Shown: positions 1 to 8,453, numbered from the stretch's first letter. The stretch is DNA of 64,000 nt from Pleionea mediterranea (GCF_003148745.1 NZ_QGGU01000002.1:124001-188000); one strand, 5' to 3'. Numbers and translations are program-made. Notes: generated from the sequence alone by a model not told the origin.

Positions 1-1494
1 CCATACTGCAATCAAAGAGATGGCCATGGTTGTTATTTTGGCGGTTAATAGCGACTTGTCTTTAATCGTTTTTAACGTAGATACATTGGCTAAAACTGGG
101 ATATCAAATACTTTTTGTATGGTAAGTTCAGTTCTTACTTTCTGGTCAAGAAGTGTAAGACCATAAATAATGGCAATTGGGATAGCCAGGCTTAAAACCA
201 GTCCAGCTAAAATAATGTGTGAAAAGTGCAATCCTTTTGGCGTTACAGGAACCGAAGCTGGCTCTTGAACTTTTAAAGTTAGGCCCTGATTCTGTAAATC
301 TATATTCATAGAGATACGAGCGTTTTCACGCTGATTAAGTAAGTTTTGGTAGTATCGCTGATTAACTTCATAATCTCGTGTTAACTCAGCTATTTCAGCT
401 TCAACGGAGCTGATTTTATCCAGTGTCTGACGCTCGTTATCCATTAATGATAACAACTGTCTTTGACGGGCTTTGAGAGACGCCACTGTATTTTCTACCG
501 TTGAAATTTGTGAGCGAATAAACTGAGCCGTTTCGCCTGTTGGTTTTGATACTGAGGAAGTGCTTTGTTCGGCATTGCGGCGTTGAACTTCAAGATCCAC
601 CTGTTTTTGTAAGTCCGCAATTTGACCTTTGAGTTGAATAATATCAGGGTAGGTGTCGTGATAATTTAATTTTAATTCAGCTAACCTGGATTCAAGTGCG
701 GCAATACGTTCATTCAACTGGTTTTCACGGGCTATACTGGCTTGATCAGTAAAACTGGCTTTACCAGCAAGCTGGCTTTGATAATTGCTGAGAGAGGATT
801 CCGCGGTCGATAAATCAAGTTCGACCGTTTCAAGCTCTCTTTTTAATTCAATCAGGCGTTCTGTTGCATTTTGTTTGGCTGTGCTTGAAGCATCAATATT
901 TTTTGAACGAAACTCTTTTATTGCGCTTTCGGCTTGTTTTAATTTTTCTTGATATGATTTTGCTTGGGTATCAATAAAATCAAAAGCATCGCGACTTTCT
1001 TTTCGTTTAGTCGTGATACTGTCTTCAATAAAAATATCGGTCATTAACTGTGTTGTTTGATAGGCTTTAATCGGATCTTTATTGGTATAGGCAATCTCAA
1101 TTATATTCTCACCGGTGTTTTTAATGGATGTTGCGCTACTAAGCCGCTGCCCCATTGATTCAATGTCTTCAGAAGTTATTTCACCATCAACCAGATGTTG
1201 CCAAGTTTCGGATTCCAACAGTTTGCGAATGGTTCGTTGGCTAAAAATAATTTTTTTCGCCATTGCAGCCCGGCTTTCAACTCGAGTTGTTTCTGCGGTG
1301 CCTTCCATTAACGGACGTAGGATATTTTGTTGATCGACAAGCACAGAGCTTGAAGAGGTGTACACTTTTGGCCAAAACCATGCTGCTGCTAAAAACAGCA
1401 GTGAGGTGGTGACATAAATAGCAATAACCAGTCGTCGGCGTATCCAGACTTCTTTTTGAATAATGCGTACGATGGAGAGAGTTTCTGGGTTCAT
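1..1494 (-). CDS. Exosortase-type polysaccharide chain-length determinant (Wzz/GumC-like), C-terminus cut by window edge
   Basis: The reading frame runs open from the ATG at 1494 off the left edge, giving 498 codons without a stop. A membrane segment lies near residues 22-42 and is followed by a Wzz-type region. A long charged, heptad-like coiled coil (about 170-400) follows, then a proline motif (VPVTPKG) and a second membrane helix (about 430-455). This is the architecture of polysaccharide co-polymerases that set chain length in the inner membrane. No Walker A kinase domain has appeared before the edge, which fits the PEP-CTERM-locus subfamily, where the tyrosine kinase is a separate gene. 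It starts 17 bases after the stop of the export lipoprotein gene, so the two are probably co-transcribed. Assignment to the exosortase subfamily rests on the neighbours. Confidence 0.85.
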   Translation of the reverse strand, partial: MNPETLSIVRIIQKEVWIRRRLVIAIYVTTSLLFLAAAWFWPKVYTSSSSVLVDQQNILRPLMEGTAETTRVESRAAMAKKIIFSQRTIRKLLESETWQHLVDGEITSEDIESMGQRLSSATSIKNTGENIIEIAYTNKDPIKAYQTTQLMTDIFIEDSITTKRKESRDAFDFIDTQAKSYQEKLKQAESAIKEFRSKNIDASSTAKQNATERLIELKRELETVELDLSTAESSLSNYQSQLAGKASFTDQASIARENQLNERIAALESRLAELKLNYHDTYPDIIQLKGQIADLQKQVDLEVQRRNAEQSTSSVSKPTGETAQFIRSQISTVENTVASLKARQRQLLSLMDNERQTLDKISSVEAEIAELTRDYEVNQRYYQNLLNQRENARISMNIDLQNQGLTLKVQEPASVPVTPKGLHFSHIILAGLVLSLAIPIAIIYGLTLLDQKVRTELTIQKVFDIPVLANVSTLKTIKDKSLLTAKITTMAISLIAVW

Positions 1495-1511
1495 GTTTAT
1501 CGTCCGATGAT

Positions 1512-2126
1512 TTAAAAAACGCGTTCGGGTATGGAAAGGATATCACCCGGCTGTAATGCGTAGTTGGTGGACATATCGCCTTCGCTTAAAATATCCGTTA
1601 AATTAATTTGATAGGCTTTAACGTCATTGCCTGTGCGCCGAAATAATTTTGCACTGGCGCCTGCGGCAAACTCATTCAGTCCACCGGCTTCTAGAACCGC
1701 ATCCAGCACGGTCATACCTTGTCGGAAATTCATAGAAACAGGAAGTCTTACAGCGCCTGTTACTCGTATACGAGACAAAAACTCATGACTGTTAAGTTGT
1801 TGAAGAATTACCGATACTTGGGGGTCTCGAATAAAGCGAGAAAGTTTGCTGGTGATTTCTGAGGCGACAACGTCAGGTGCTCGACCACCAGCGACCACTT
1901 CGCCCACCAACGGCACCGAAATTTTGCCATCAGGGCGTACCGGAACGACAATTGAAAGATCGGGGTTTTTCCATACATTGACTGAGACAACATCGTCAAC
2001 ACCAATGTAATATTGTTCGACCAGCATTTGGTTTTTGTCTACATTGGGCAGAGTGGAGGGTAAATTCACCGCTTTTGAGCCGCACCCGACCAATAGCAAC
2101 GAAAATAAAACAGCCAACAGTTTCAT
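1512..2126 (-). CDS. Polysaccharide export lipoprotein (Wza/EpsE-like, exosortase-locus type)
   Basis: A 204-residue protein beginning MKLLAVLFSLLLVGCGS, a lipoprotein signal with lipobox LVGC. The Poly_export domain follows (YYIGVDDVVSVNVWKNPDLS, then VRPDGKISVPLVGEV), and then a SLBB-like domain (RVTGAVRLPVSMNFRQGMTVLDAV). Such proteins form the periplasmic/outer-membrane exit channel for exopolysaccharide. The short length, with a single SLBB domain, is typical of the export protein in PEP-CTERM/exosortase gene clusters. A longer in-frame start exists at 2147, but the ATG at 2126 has AAGGAA six bases upstream and a clean signal peptide. The chain-length gene follows directly. Confidence 0.88.
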   Translation of the reverse strand: MKLLAVLFSLLLVGCGSKAVNLPSTLPNVDKNQMLVEQYYIGVDDVVSVNVWKNPDLSIVVPVRPDGKISVPLVGEVVAGGRAPDVVASEITSKLSRFIRDPQVSVILQQLNSHEFLSRIRVTGAVRLPVSMNFRQGMTVLDAVLEAGGLNEFAAGASAKLFRRTGNDVKAYQINLTDILSEGDMSTNYALQPGDILSIPERVF

Positions 2127-2468
2127 ATCAATTTCCTTATGTACCATGCAATGGCTTATGCACTTCTCTAACGAAGTATAGCTTTAAATACAAGTAAGAT
2201 GTAGATGCTGGAGAGTAAAACGAAGCAACAAAGGAAAGTGATTCACTTGCCAGATACCATTCTTTGTAACTCCATTTACACGCTTAGATATCTACAAAAG
2301 CGATGCATAATGCTACTTGATTCACTCATTTTCTGTCAATAGAGCTGTTTGAATCTTAACCGAAAAGTGAGTGAGATATGTCTTAAATTTGGGTGAGCCA
2401 GATGTCGGTCGGTAAGCGTTCCGTTTACAGCCGTCCGTGTTAGCTGCAAATCAGACAACTTCGATTGC
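2127..2468. other. 342-bp gap between acyl carrier protein and export lipoprotein genes
   Basis: No credible gene is seen. Near 2411-2430 there is a small imperfect hairpin (GTAAGCG / CGTTTAC arms). It has no T-tract, so it is a poor terminator. The gap is long for co-directional exopolysaccharide genes, so a separate promoter for the export/chain-length genes is likely here. I could not pick out a convincing -24/-12 or -35/-10 pair. Confidence 0.4.
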
Positions 2469-2729
2469 TTATGACTGGGTCTTTTCAGCCACAAACTCAA
2501 CTAATGAGCCAACGGTTTCAAATATTTCAGCCGTTAAATCATCGTCTTCTGCGGTAAATCCAAAGGTTTCTTCCAGGCCTGTGATCACAGAAACAATCGC
2601 CATAGAATCAAACTCGGGGAAGTTTCCAAGTAAAGGCGTATCGTGGGTTAGCTCATCGACTGTTAAGTCGAGTGACAAAGTCTCGATGAGTTGCTGCCTG
2701 ACAGTCTGTGAAATGTTAATCGAGCTCAT
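2469..2729 (-). CDS. Acyl carrier protein, exosortase-locus type
   Basis: An 86-residue acidic protein from the ATG at 2729 (MSSINISQTVRQQLIETL). The 4'-phosphopantetheine attachment motif reads EFDSMAIVSVI, with the serine in the usual D-S-(L/M) context, and the following helices fit the ACP fold. An upstream in-frame ATG at 2819 would add 30 residues with no ACP similarity. Stand-alone ACPs of this kind are regular members of exosortase A/PEP-CTERM polysaccharide loci, near an AMP-forming ligase; that ligase is not visible here and may lie beyond the left edge or elsewhere. The gene is divergent from serA. Confidence 0.82.
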   Translation of the reverse strand: MSSINISQTVRQQLIETLSLDLTVDELTHDTPLLGNFPEFDSMAIVSVITGLEETFGFTAEDDDLTAEIFETVGSLVEFVAEKTQS

Positions 2730-2916
2730 AAGCAAGTCTTCTACCAAATTTGGCGCGATTCTATCAGTTACCGCCGTGCTTTGCACTTTCCAATTATCCC
2801 TTGCGGTCATATTCCACATATGTAGGACTAAATAACCGAAGGATTGTTGGTGGCTATTCCATTCGTGCCACTTTTTTCTTAATCTAGGGGTTCTATGACC
2901 CTGCAGGAGTTTATCG

Positions 2917-4152
2917 GTGAGCTTTCAAAACACTTCGTTTGATAAAGAAAAAATTAAGATTGTATTGTTGGAAGGTATACATGCCAGTGCGGAGAAAGTG
3001 TTTCGTTCAGCCGGTTACACCAATATAGTGACAGCCAGTAAGTCGTTGCCGAAAGACGAGCTGGAGCAAACGTTAGAAGATGCCCGGTTTTTAGGTATAC
3101 GCTCGCGTACACAAGTGACCGATGCATTGCTTGAAAAAGCACCAAAATTGGCGGCCATAGGGTGTTTTTGCATTGGAACGAATCAGGTGGACTTGCAAGC
3201 GACTAAACTGCGCGGCATACCGGTATTCAATGCGCCATTTGCAAACACTCGCAGTGTTGCCGAGTTGGTATTGGCCGAGATGATTCTACTACTTCGAGGC
3301 GTGCCACAAAAAAATGCCGCTGCTCATCGGGGCGAGTGGTTAAAGTCAGCGGCGGACTCCTATGAAACCCGCGGCAAAACATTGGGTATTGTGGGATACG
3401 GCCACATAGGGACACAAATTGGTATTCTTGCAGAAAATCTGGGCATGAATGTTCAATATTTTGATATTGAAACCAAATTGGCGCTGGGCAATGCTCAGGC
3501 GGCCGAGAGTTATCATGCATTACTGGCCAGTTCCGATGTGGTGACCTTTCATGTACCCGAAACACCACAAACCAAAAACATGATGGACGCCGAAGCTTTT
3601 GCGCAGCTTAAGCCGGGCGCTATATTAATTAACGCGTCGCGCGGTACGGTGGTGGATATTGATTGCCTTGCCCAGGCACTTGAAACCAAGCAGGTAGCCG
3701 GGGCGGCCATTGACGTGTTTCCTGTGGAGCCTAAGTCAAACCAGGACGAGTTTGAATCGCCATTGCGCCAGTTTGATAATGTGATTCTGACACCCCATGT
3801 AGGCGGCAGTACCATGGAAGCGCAAGCCAATATTGGTATTGAGGTGAGTGAAAAACTGGCGAAGTACAGTGATAATGGTTCAACCTTATCCTCCGTTAAC
3901 TTTCCGGAAGTGGCTTTGCCATCGCACGAAGGCAAGCATCGAATCTGTCATATTCACCGCAATGTTCCGGGGATACTGGCCAAAATCAACGACATCTTTT
4001 CATCCAACTCGGTGAATATTTCTGCGCAGTTTTTGCAAACCATCGACAGTGTGGGTTACGTGGTGACCGATATTGATCAGTCGTCCAGCTTAAAAGCATT
4101 TGAAGAGTTAAAGACAATAGAAGGCACGATAAAAACTAGGATTTTGTACTAG
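2917..4152 (+). CDS. serA: D-3-phosphoglycerate dehydrogenase
   Basis: A 411-residue protein, about the length of the E. coli enzyme, that oxidises 3-phosphoglycerate to 3-phosphohydroxypyruvate with NAD, the first step of serine synthesis. Visible motifs are the nucleotide-binding GYGHIGTQ, the catalytic arginine in NASRGTVV, the glutamate in DVFPVEP and the histidine in TPHVGGST. A C-terminal ACT domain (HRNVPGILAKINDIFSS) is the site of serine feedback inhibition in this family. The start is GTG at 2917, supported by AGGAG seven bases upstream; the ATG at 2895 is in another frame. The downstream neighbour rpiA is convergent. Confidence 0.96.
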   Translation: MSFQNTSFDKEKIKIVLLEGIHASAEKVFRSAGYTNIVTASKSLPKDELEQTLEDARFLGIRSRTQVTDALLEKAPKLAAIGCFCIGTNQVDLQATKLRGIPVFNAPFANTRSVAELVLAEMILLLRGVPQKNAAAHRGEWLKSAADSYETRGKTLGIVGYGHIGTQIGILAENLGMNVQYFDIETKLALGNAQAAESYHALLASSDVVTFHVPETPQTKNMMDAEAFAQLKPGAILINASRGTVVDIDCLAQALETKQVAGAAIDVFPVEPKSNQDEFESPLRQFDNVILTPHVGGSTMEAQANIGIEVSEKLAKYSDNGSTLSSVNFPEVALPSHEGKHRICHIHRNVPGILAKINDIFSSNSVNISAQFLQTIDSVGYVVTDIDQSSSLKAFEELKTIEGTIKTRILY

Positions 4153-4161
4153 AGTGGCGAT

Positions 4162-4196
4162 GAGTTGCGAGTAACGAGTTTCTAGTTTCGAGTAAA
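4162..4196 (+). repeat. Degenerate 7-bp repeats, inverted relative to the main heptamer array
   Basis: Five consecutive heptamers read GAGTTGC, GAGTAAC, GAGTTTC, TAGTTTC and GAGTAAA. On the other strand these are ACTCGNN units of the same family as the perfect array at 4249-4346. The two blocks therefore face each other across about 50 bp that contain a terminator hairpin. Confidence 0.8.
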
Positions 4197-4221
4197 AAAA
4201 ACGCCAAGCACTGCTTGACGT
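4194..4221 (-). terminator. Rho-independent terminator downstream of rpiA
   Basis: On the minus strand, ACGTCAAGC and GCTTGGCGT form a nine-pair stem (one U-G wobble) with a three-base loop. A run of about eight T follows, which is the + strand A-tract at 4194-4201. The stem is fully paired only in the minus-strand transcript, so it serves rpiA. The heptamer array lies between the rpiA stop and this terminator. Confidence 0.8.
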
Positions 4222-4248
4222 GTATAAATCGGTGAGAAACTATATTTT

Positions 4249-4346
4249 CGCAACTCGCAACTCGCAACTCGCAACTCGCAACTCGCAACTCGCAACTCGC
4301 AACTCGCAACTCGCAACTCGCAACTCGCAACTCGCAACTCGCAACT
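4249..4346. repeat. Perfect heptanucleotide tandem array, 14 copies of CGCAACT
   Basis: Exactly 98 bases form 14 uninterrupted copies of CGCAACT (GAGTTGC on the other strand). The array runs into the rpiA stop codon: the last base of the array is the last base of the TGA. Read on the minus strand, seven-base units cycle through all three frames and would spell a spurious peptide with the period RVASCEL; I do not regard that as a gene. Confidence 0.97.
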
Positions 4347-5005
4347 CAGCAAGTCATGGTTTTCACGCCGCCTTTGCTAGCTATCAGTAATACATCAGCG
4401 CCACGAGCGGCAAATAAGCCATTGGTCACCACGCCAACGATTTGATTGATTTTTTGCTCGAGTGCAATCGGCTGGATGATATCGAGATTATGAACATCAA
4501 GAATGTGATTGCCATTATCGGTGACAACGCCTTGTCGATACACAGGATCGCCGCCCAGTTTAACCAATTCACGGGCAACGTGAGAGCGGGCCATAGGAAT
4601 AACTTCAACCGGTAACGGAAAATTACCCAGTTTTTTGACCAGCTTGGATTCATCGGCAATGCAGATAAAGCGTTCCGCCACTGCCGCAATAATTTTTTCA
4701 CGTGTCAGCGCTGCACCACCGCCTTTGATAAGCTCAAGTAAGTGGTTACTTTCATCAGCGCCGTCAATATATACTGGCAGACGATCAATTGCGGTTAACT
4801 CAAAAACTGGAATACCGTGCTGTTTAAGGCGCTCGGTGGAAGCGTCTGAACTGGATACGGCACCTTTAATAAGATGTTTTTTCTGAGCTAAGGCATCAAT
4901 AAAAAAATTCACCGTTGAACCAGTGCCTACGCCAACAATTTCATCTTCTTCTATGTATTGCACCGCTTGTTCGGCAGCAAGCTGTTTCAGTTCATCTTGG
5001 GTCAT
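4346..5005 (-). CDS. rpiA: Ribose-5-phosphate isomerase A
   Basis: A 219-residue enzyme interconverting ribose 5-phosphate and ribulose 5-phosphate in the pentose phosphate pathway. RpiA signatures are clear: [15 protein letters not shown] (phosphate loop), SSDAST, DGADESN with the catalytic aspartates, and [12 protein letters not shown]. Length is normal. The C-terminus ends GGVKTMTC, with the TGA stop formed at the edge of the heptamer array, so the last codons directly adjoin the repeat. It converges with serA. Confidence 0.96.
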   Translation of the reverse strand: MTQDELKQLAAEQAVQYIEEDEIVGVGTGSTVNFFIDALAQKKHLIKGAVSSSDASTERLKQHGIPVFELTAIDRLPVYIDGADESNHLLELIKGGGAALTREKIIAAVAERFICIADESKLVKKLGNFPLPVEVIPMARSHVARELVKLGGDPVYRQGVVTDNGNHILDVHNLDIIQPIALEQKINQIVGVVTNGLFAARGADVLLIASKGGVKTMTC

Positions 5006-5146
5006 GGGCTGGCCTTAAATTGGTTAAGTGAGTGATCATTGTTTTAAAGAACCAGTGTTGCTTACTGGATCAACGAGTTGTACATATTATAACGGCTTTG
5101 CGGGTTTAGTTTTACCTTTCTTATTGATTTGCTCGGACTTATCTGG

Positions 5147-5611
5147 CTACTCCAGCGACAGAATATATCGCCACTGATCAACACTGACTGGCATTATCGA
5201 CAATCGCGAACCCTTCCGGGTTAATGCAAAGTCACTGTCCAACAAAAACGCTTGTTGTTTCAGTTCAGACAGGGGTATTTCACGTTTTAATGCTCGATGG
5301 AAGGCCACATCCACCATATACCAGCGGGGCGACTCGGGTGTTGATTTGGCGTCAAAATATTTTGAGTGGGCATCAAACGCAGTGTGATCCGGGTAGCCAT
5401 CACTGACAATATCTACCACACCTACTATGGCCGGTACTTTGCAACTCGAATGATAGAAAAACGCTTGATCGCCTTTTTTTATATCGTCCCGCAGCATGTT
5501 TCTTACCTGATAATTACGTACGCCATCCCAGTGTTCCGTTTGGTTGGGGCGTGATTGCAAGTCATTCAGGCTGAACGCATCAGGTTCGGATTTTAATAGC
5601 CAGTAATTCAT
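5147..5611 (-). CDS. EVE domain-containing protein
   Basis: A 154-residue single-domain protein starting MNYWLLKSEPDAFSLNDL. HWDGVRNYQVRNML and the GDQAFFYHSS motif are characteristic of the EVE/thymocyte nuclear protein 1 family. The EVE fold is related to YTH and PUA domains and is thought to recognise modified bases in nucleic acid. No partner nuclease is adjacent, so a stand-alone housekeeping role is more likely than a restriction system. Upstream of rpiA on the same strand would be the wrong order for coupling: about 140 bases separate the EVE stop from the rpiA start. Confidence 0.9.
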   Translation of the reverse strand: MNYWLLKSEPDAFSLNDLQSRPNQTEHWDGVRNYQVRNMLRDDIKKGDQAFFYHSSCKVPAIVGVVDIVSDGYPDHTAFDAHSKYFDAKSTPESPRWYMVDVAFHRALKREIPLSELKQQAFLLDSDFALTRKGSRLSIMPVSVDQWRYILSLE

Positions 5612-5905
5612 GGGTTTCCCCTGTGAGCGAATACATAGACATTTTGTTGGTTATTTCTTCAGGTTATTATAACAAGGTATGAATTTTTATGGATATTGAC
5701 CATTTTTAGTGCTTGCAAAGGCTATACAACTCATTGTACAGTAACTGCCCACTGAGCACTGTTTGAACAAAAACAAGGTGTTATAAGGCGTTAAGCTTTT
5801 ATAGAACCAATAGTCATCAGGTTTAGTGACTAGGGATAAACAACAATGTAAGGGAGCTCGAGTAAATCAATAATAAAAACCCAAGTTAAGGGTTTGGAGA
5901 GCACC

Positions 5906-6049
5906 ATGAAGAAAAAGCCAGACATACTGGTTGTTCTGGCGGCAATTTTGGGGTTGGGCATTGCAGTTTCCAGCGTTGGTCATTCAAATGATAATAATCA
6001 AAAAAATGCCAAGCAGAAAAATGTTCACGTCGCCAATATAGACCAGTAA
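5906..6049 (+). CDS. Small single-pass membrane protein, 47 residues, unknown function
   Basis: The ATG at 5906 has GGAGAG seven bases upstream. The frame encodes a basic start (MKKKPD), one hydrophobic helix of about 18 residues (ILVVLAAILGLGIAVSSV), and a polar, asparagine- and lysine-rich tail. A strong Rho-independent terminator begins 14 bases after the stop, which supports a monocistronic transcribed gene. I do not recognise the family. It could be a membrane-anchored small protein or an uncleaved signal-like peptide. Confidence 0.7.
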   Translation: MKKKPDILVVLAAILGLGIAVSSVGHSNDNNQKNAKQKNVHVANIDQ

Positions 6050-6062
6050 TTAAAAAGATGTA

Positions 6063-6086
6063 CCCCGCGCAGTCGCGGGGTTTTTT
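6063..6086 (+). terminator. Rho-independent terminator of the small membrane protein gene
   Basis: CCCCGCG and CGCGGGG form a perfect seven-pair GC stem with a CAGT loop, followed by six T. Confidence 0.92.
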
Positions 6087-6181
6087 ATGTCTGCTCAACC
6101 GGATTAATTTCAATCAAGCAATAGTTTAATTTGCAAACAACTTTATATTTCCTTTTAACGGTTAAGTCACAAGTCTTTTGA

Positions 6182-7222
6182 TTAACTGGCAATGAGTTGT
6201 CGGCTGTAGCGTCCAAAAACCTTTTTACCAATACTTGCCAATAGGCAACACGCCAGTAACGCAATGGCACCACGAGCAAACCAGAGCCCTAAACTGGAAG
6301 GAACCTTTTGATCACCAATAATGATTTCGATTACAACGAAGAAATAAATGTGACAGAAAAAAATGGTAAAGCTGTATTGCGCGAGCGTATCCAGCAGTCG
6401 ACCATTCAGGTTTGGAAATCTTCGCAGTAAGCCAATAACCAGAAAACACATAAAGAGTTTTTGTAATAACTGAAAATCAAACCAGCCTTTTTCACTACTG
6501 TAGGCGGTTTTCGTCACCAGTGAGCCGTGGTAATGACTGAATAAAAACTGACTCATTATTAATACTGTTACTAGAGTCAGCAATACCCACCAATATTTTT
6601 CAAACCAGGGCTCAATTTGTGTTTTGTATTGTGAAATAAACATGCCGGTTATGAATACCGGGATAAAATAAAACACCTGCCGCATGACATCGACAATCGG
6701 TACCGGACTGCGATGGATAAACCATGCCAGAGCAAACATCGGCAACAATACCCAATAATGAGAAGGTTTTTGTAGTATCCAGGCGAGAAATGGAGCCAGA
6801 GATACAATTACCAAAATCATTGGCATAAACCATAATGCGTAATTGACATGGGCACCGCCCAGGGCATAGTGCATCAAAACTTGTTCCAGCAAGTTGCCCG
6901 ATTGAAATACTTCCAACTCGCTGTAAGTGGGGGCAATCAAAACCGTAAAGGCGATAGCCGGTGCCGATAATATAATGTAAGGAATTAACAGATTTTTGAA
7001 TTTTGACTTGTAGTATTGTGAATGGCTTTGTCTTCCGTGTAAGTGCTGAAATAAATACCCGGATATAAATACAAATAATACCGTTCCATTACTCAGTATG
7101 TCCTGAAGCAAATAAAACAATGTTTGATTGTTTGACCAATCGAATTGAAAATAGAGTGCATGTCCAAACACGATAAACGCAATGGCAATGCCTCTAAAAG
7201 AGTGAATGTACTCGAGCTTCAT
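6182..7222 (-). CDS. Acyltransferase 3 (OafA/YrhL-type) membrane protein
   Basis: A 346-residue polytopic protein. The N-terminus MKLEYIHSFRGIAIAFIVFGHAL carries the family's hallmark arginine and histidine (SFRGIAI, FGHAL). About ten membrane helices follow. Such proteins O-acylate cell-surface sugars or glycolipids in the inner membrane. It stands alone, with no glycosyltransferase neighbours, so the substrate cannot be inferred; the exopolysaccharide locus some 4 kb away is only a possible link. Confidence 0.85.
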   Translation of the reverse strand: MKLEYIHSFRGIAIAFIVFGHALYFQFDWSNNQTLFYLLQDILSNGTVLFVFISGYLFQHLHGRQSHSQYYKSKFKNLLIPYIILSAPAIAFTVLIAPTYSELEVFQSGNLLEQVLMHYALGGAHVNYALWFMPMILVIVSLAPFLAWILQKPSHYWVLLPMFALAWFIHRSPVPIVDVMRQVFYFIPVFITGMFISQYKTQIEPWFEKYWWVLLTLVTVLIMSQFLFSHYHGSLVTKTAYSSEKGWFDFQLLQKLFMCFLVIGLLRRFPNLNGRLLDTLAQYSFTIFFCHIYFFVVIEIIIGDQKVPSSLGLWFARGAIALLACCLLASIGKKVFGRYSRQLIAS

Positions 7223-7405
7223 CGGTATCCCTACCTAACATTGAAAAATCGTCAGCGATGGTAATGGATAGTGGGTAGCCTGTAAAGAAAACGGTAAGTC
7301 ATTTGGTGGCGTATTGATGTGAGTTTGAACGGCAATAAAAGTCAGGCTGACTTTTTCGTCAATTAAATAATTGATAAATGTGGCGGCTCAATTTATTCCA
7401 CAGAG

Positions 7406-8032
7406 TTAACGCGCTGGCGTATTAAATTCAAATATCTTCTCGGAAGTTACCACCGCATCCAATGGAATGTCCCATTGTTCTGTCGGCAGCTCACTAACCT
7501 GTTGCTCGGGGTGGGCAATACCCACAAATAGTGGGCGTTTGTTTTTATGAATTAAATGTTCAAACGTACGATCGTAAAATCCGCCGCCCATTCCCAGGCG
7601 ACCGCCTTTGTTATCAAATGCGACCAGAGGAAATAACACCAGATTTAACTGGCTGGCACGGCAGTTCAGTTGCGGCGTATTGTTGGGTTCAGGGATATTG
7701 TACCGATTTGGCTGCAATTTGGTGCTGCGGTGGTAGGGAGCAAACCACAATCGATTGGGAGGTAAGGGACGTAATACCGGTAGAAAGGTTTGTTTTTGTA
7801 GATGCCAGCAGTGTTTTATTAATGGATCCAATGATAACTCGCCATCCTGAGCCAGATACATCGCTAACCGATCGGCGGATTGAAAGACTGACCATTGTTT
7901 TAGATTGTCGCAAAGTTGGTTGGCGCGATCAGTCTGCACTTGCTGAGTCAGTTGATGGCGAGCCTGACGCATTTTATTGCGCAGCTGGGATTTTTTATTG
8001 GCCTGCAGAGTCAGCGAATCAATGGTTGTCAT
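7406..8032 (-). CDS. ygfA: 5-formyltetrahydrofolate cyclo-ligase
   Basis: A 208-residue enzyme converting 5-formyl-THF to 5,10-methenyl-THF with ATP. Family motifs are the N-terminal RNKMRQARHQL and the C-terminal GGRLGMGGGFYDRTFEHL. It lies downstream of zapA and 6S RNA on the same strand, the order seen in E. coli, where ssrS and ygfA are transcribed together. A 16-bp direct repeat starts five bases upstream of its start codon. Confidence 0.94.
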   Translation of the reverse strand: MTTIDSLTLQANKKSQLRNKMRQARHQLTQQVQTDRANQLCDNLKQWSVFQSADRLAMYLAQDGELSLDPLIKHCWHLQKQTFLPVLRPLPPNRLWFAPYHRSTKLQPNRYNIPEPNNTPQLNCRASQLNLVLFPLVAFDNKGGRLGMGGGFYDRTFEHLIHKNKRPLFVGIAHPEQQVSELPTEQWDIPLDAVVTSEKIFEFNTPAR

Positions 8033-8036
8033 AACT

Positions 8037-8080
8037 TTTCAATCAGGTAGCGTTTCAATCAGGTAGCGTTTCAAGTCATT
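8037..8080. repeat. 16-bp tandem repeat upstream of ygfA
   Basis: TTTCAATCAGGTAGCG occurs twice in direct succession (8037-8052, 8053-8068), followed by a partial third copy starting TTTCAAGTCA. It sits inside what should be the 5' leader between 6S RNA and ygfA, only five bases from the ygfA start codon. Confidence 0.9.
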
Positions 8081-8231
8081 GACGAAAAAGACATTGTATT
8101 GCAAATATTAAGGTACGGTATTGCTATTTAGAATAAGACTAATAAAAGTCATTCAAACCAAAGTTTAAATTAAATAACGACAGATGATAAATGAGAACAG
8201 TCTTCATTTCTGAATTATGGTGAGAAATTTA

Positions 8232-8425
8232 AAGTGCGCTACCCGGAATGCCGTTGCAGGTATTGGCCCTAGAACCCATGGCTCTAGGTGGGTGTCTTGG
8301 TATTGGATCAGGCTTTCCGGTACATGCCGGACTTGCACAACACCAATAACTGCCCGACTCCCTGATACAGTATTATCGGCTCAAGGACGTTCTCCGCTTG
8401 CGAACACCCCAGGCAGCACTCGGTC
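8232..8425 (-). ncRNA. ssrS: 6S RNA
   Basis: It lies between zapA and ygfA on the same strand, the conserved 6S position. Reading the minus strand, the 5' part TGTTCGCAAGCGG followed by TTGAGCCGATA closely matches the conserved 5' strand of E. coli 6S RNA. The 3' part CAACGGCATTCCGGG matches the returning strand. GTGC (8419-8416) pairs with GCAC (8237-8234) and the adjacent segments continue the closing stem. 6S RNA binds the sigma-70 holoenzyme and restrains transcription in stationary phase. The exact ends are estimated from the terminal stem. Confidence 0.93.
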
Positions 8426-8453
8426 CTGTTAACCTAAATCAACAGGCCTGTGT

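Noticed and set aside
2437-2835. 132-residue plus-strand frame opposite the acyl carrier protein
   Set aside because: It lacks a ribosome site and is a shadow of the minus-strand ACP gene, whose phosphopantetheine motif is clear.
4136-4330. Minus-strand frame of 64 residues with repeating RVASCEL peptide
   Set aside because: It is the translation of the heptamer array and the terminator region, without a ribosome site; the same artefact is common wherever this type of repeat occurs.
4249-4346. CRISPR-like array
   Set aside because: Units are seven bases with no spacers, and no cas genes are present.
8217-8432. 71-residue plus-strand frame
   Set aside because: It is antisense to 6S RNA, which explains the conserved sequence there.
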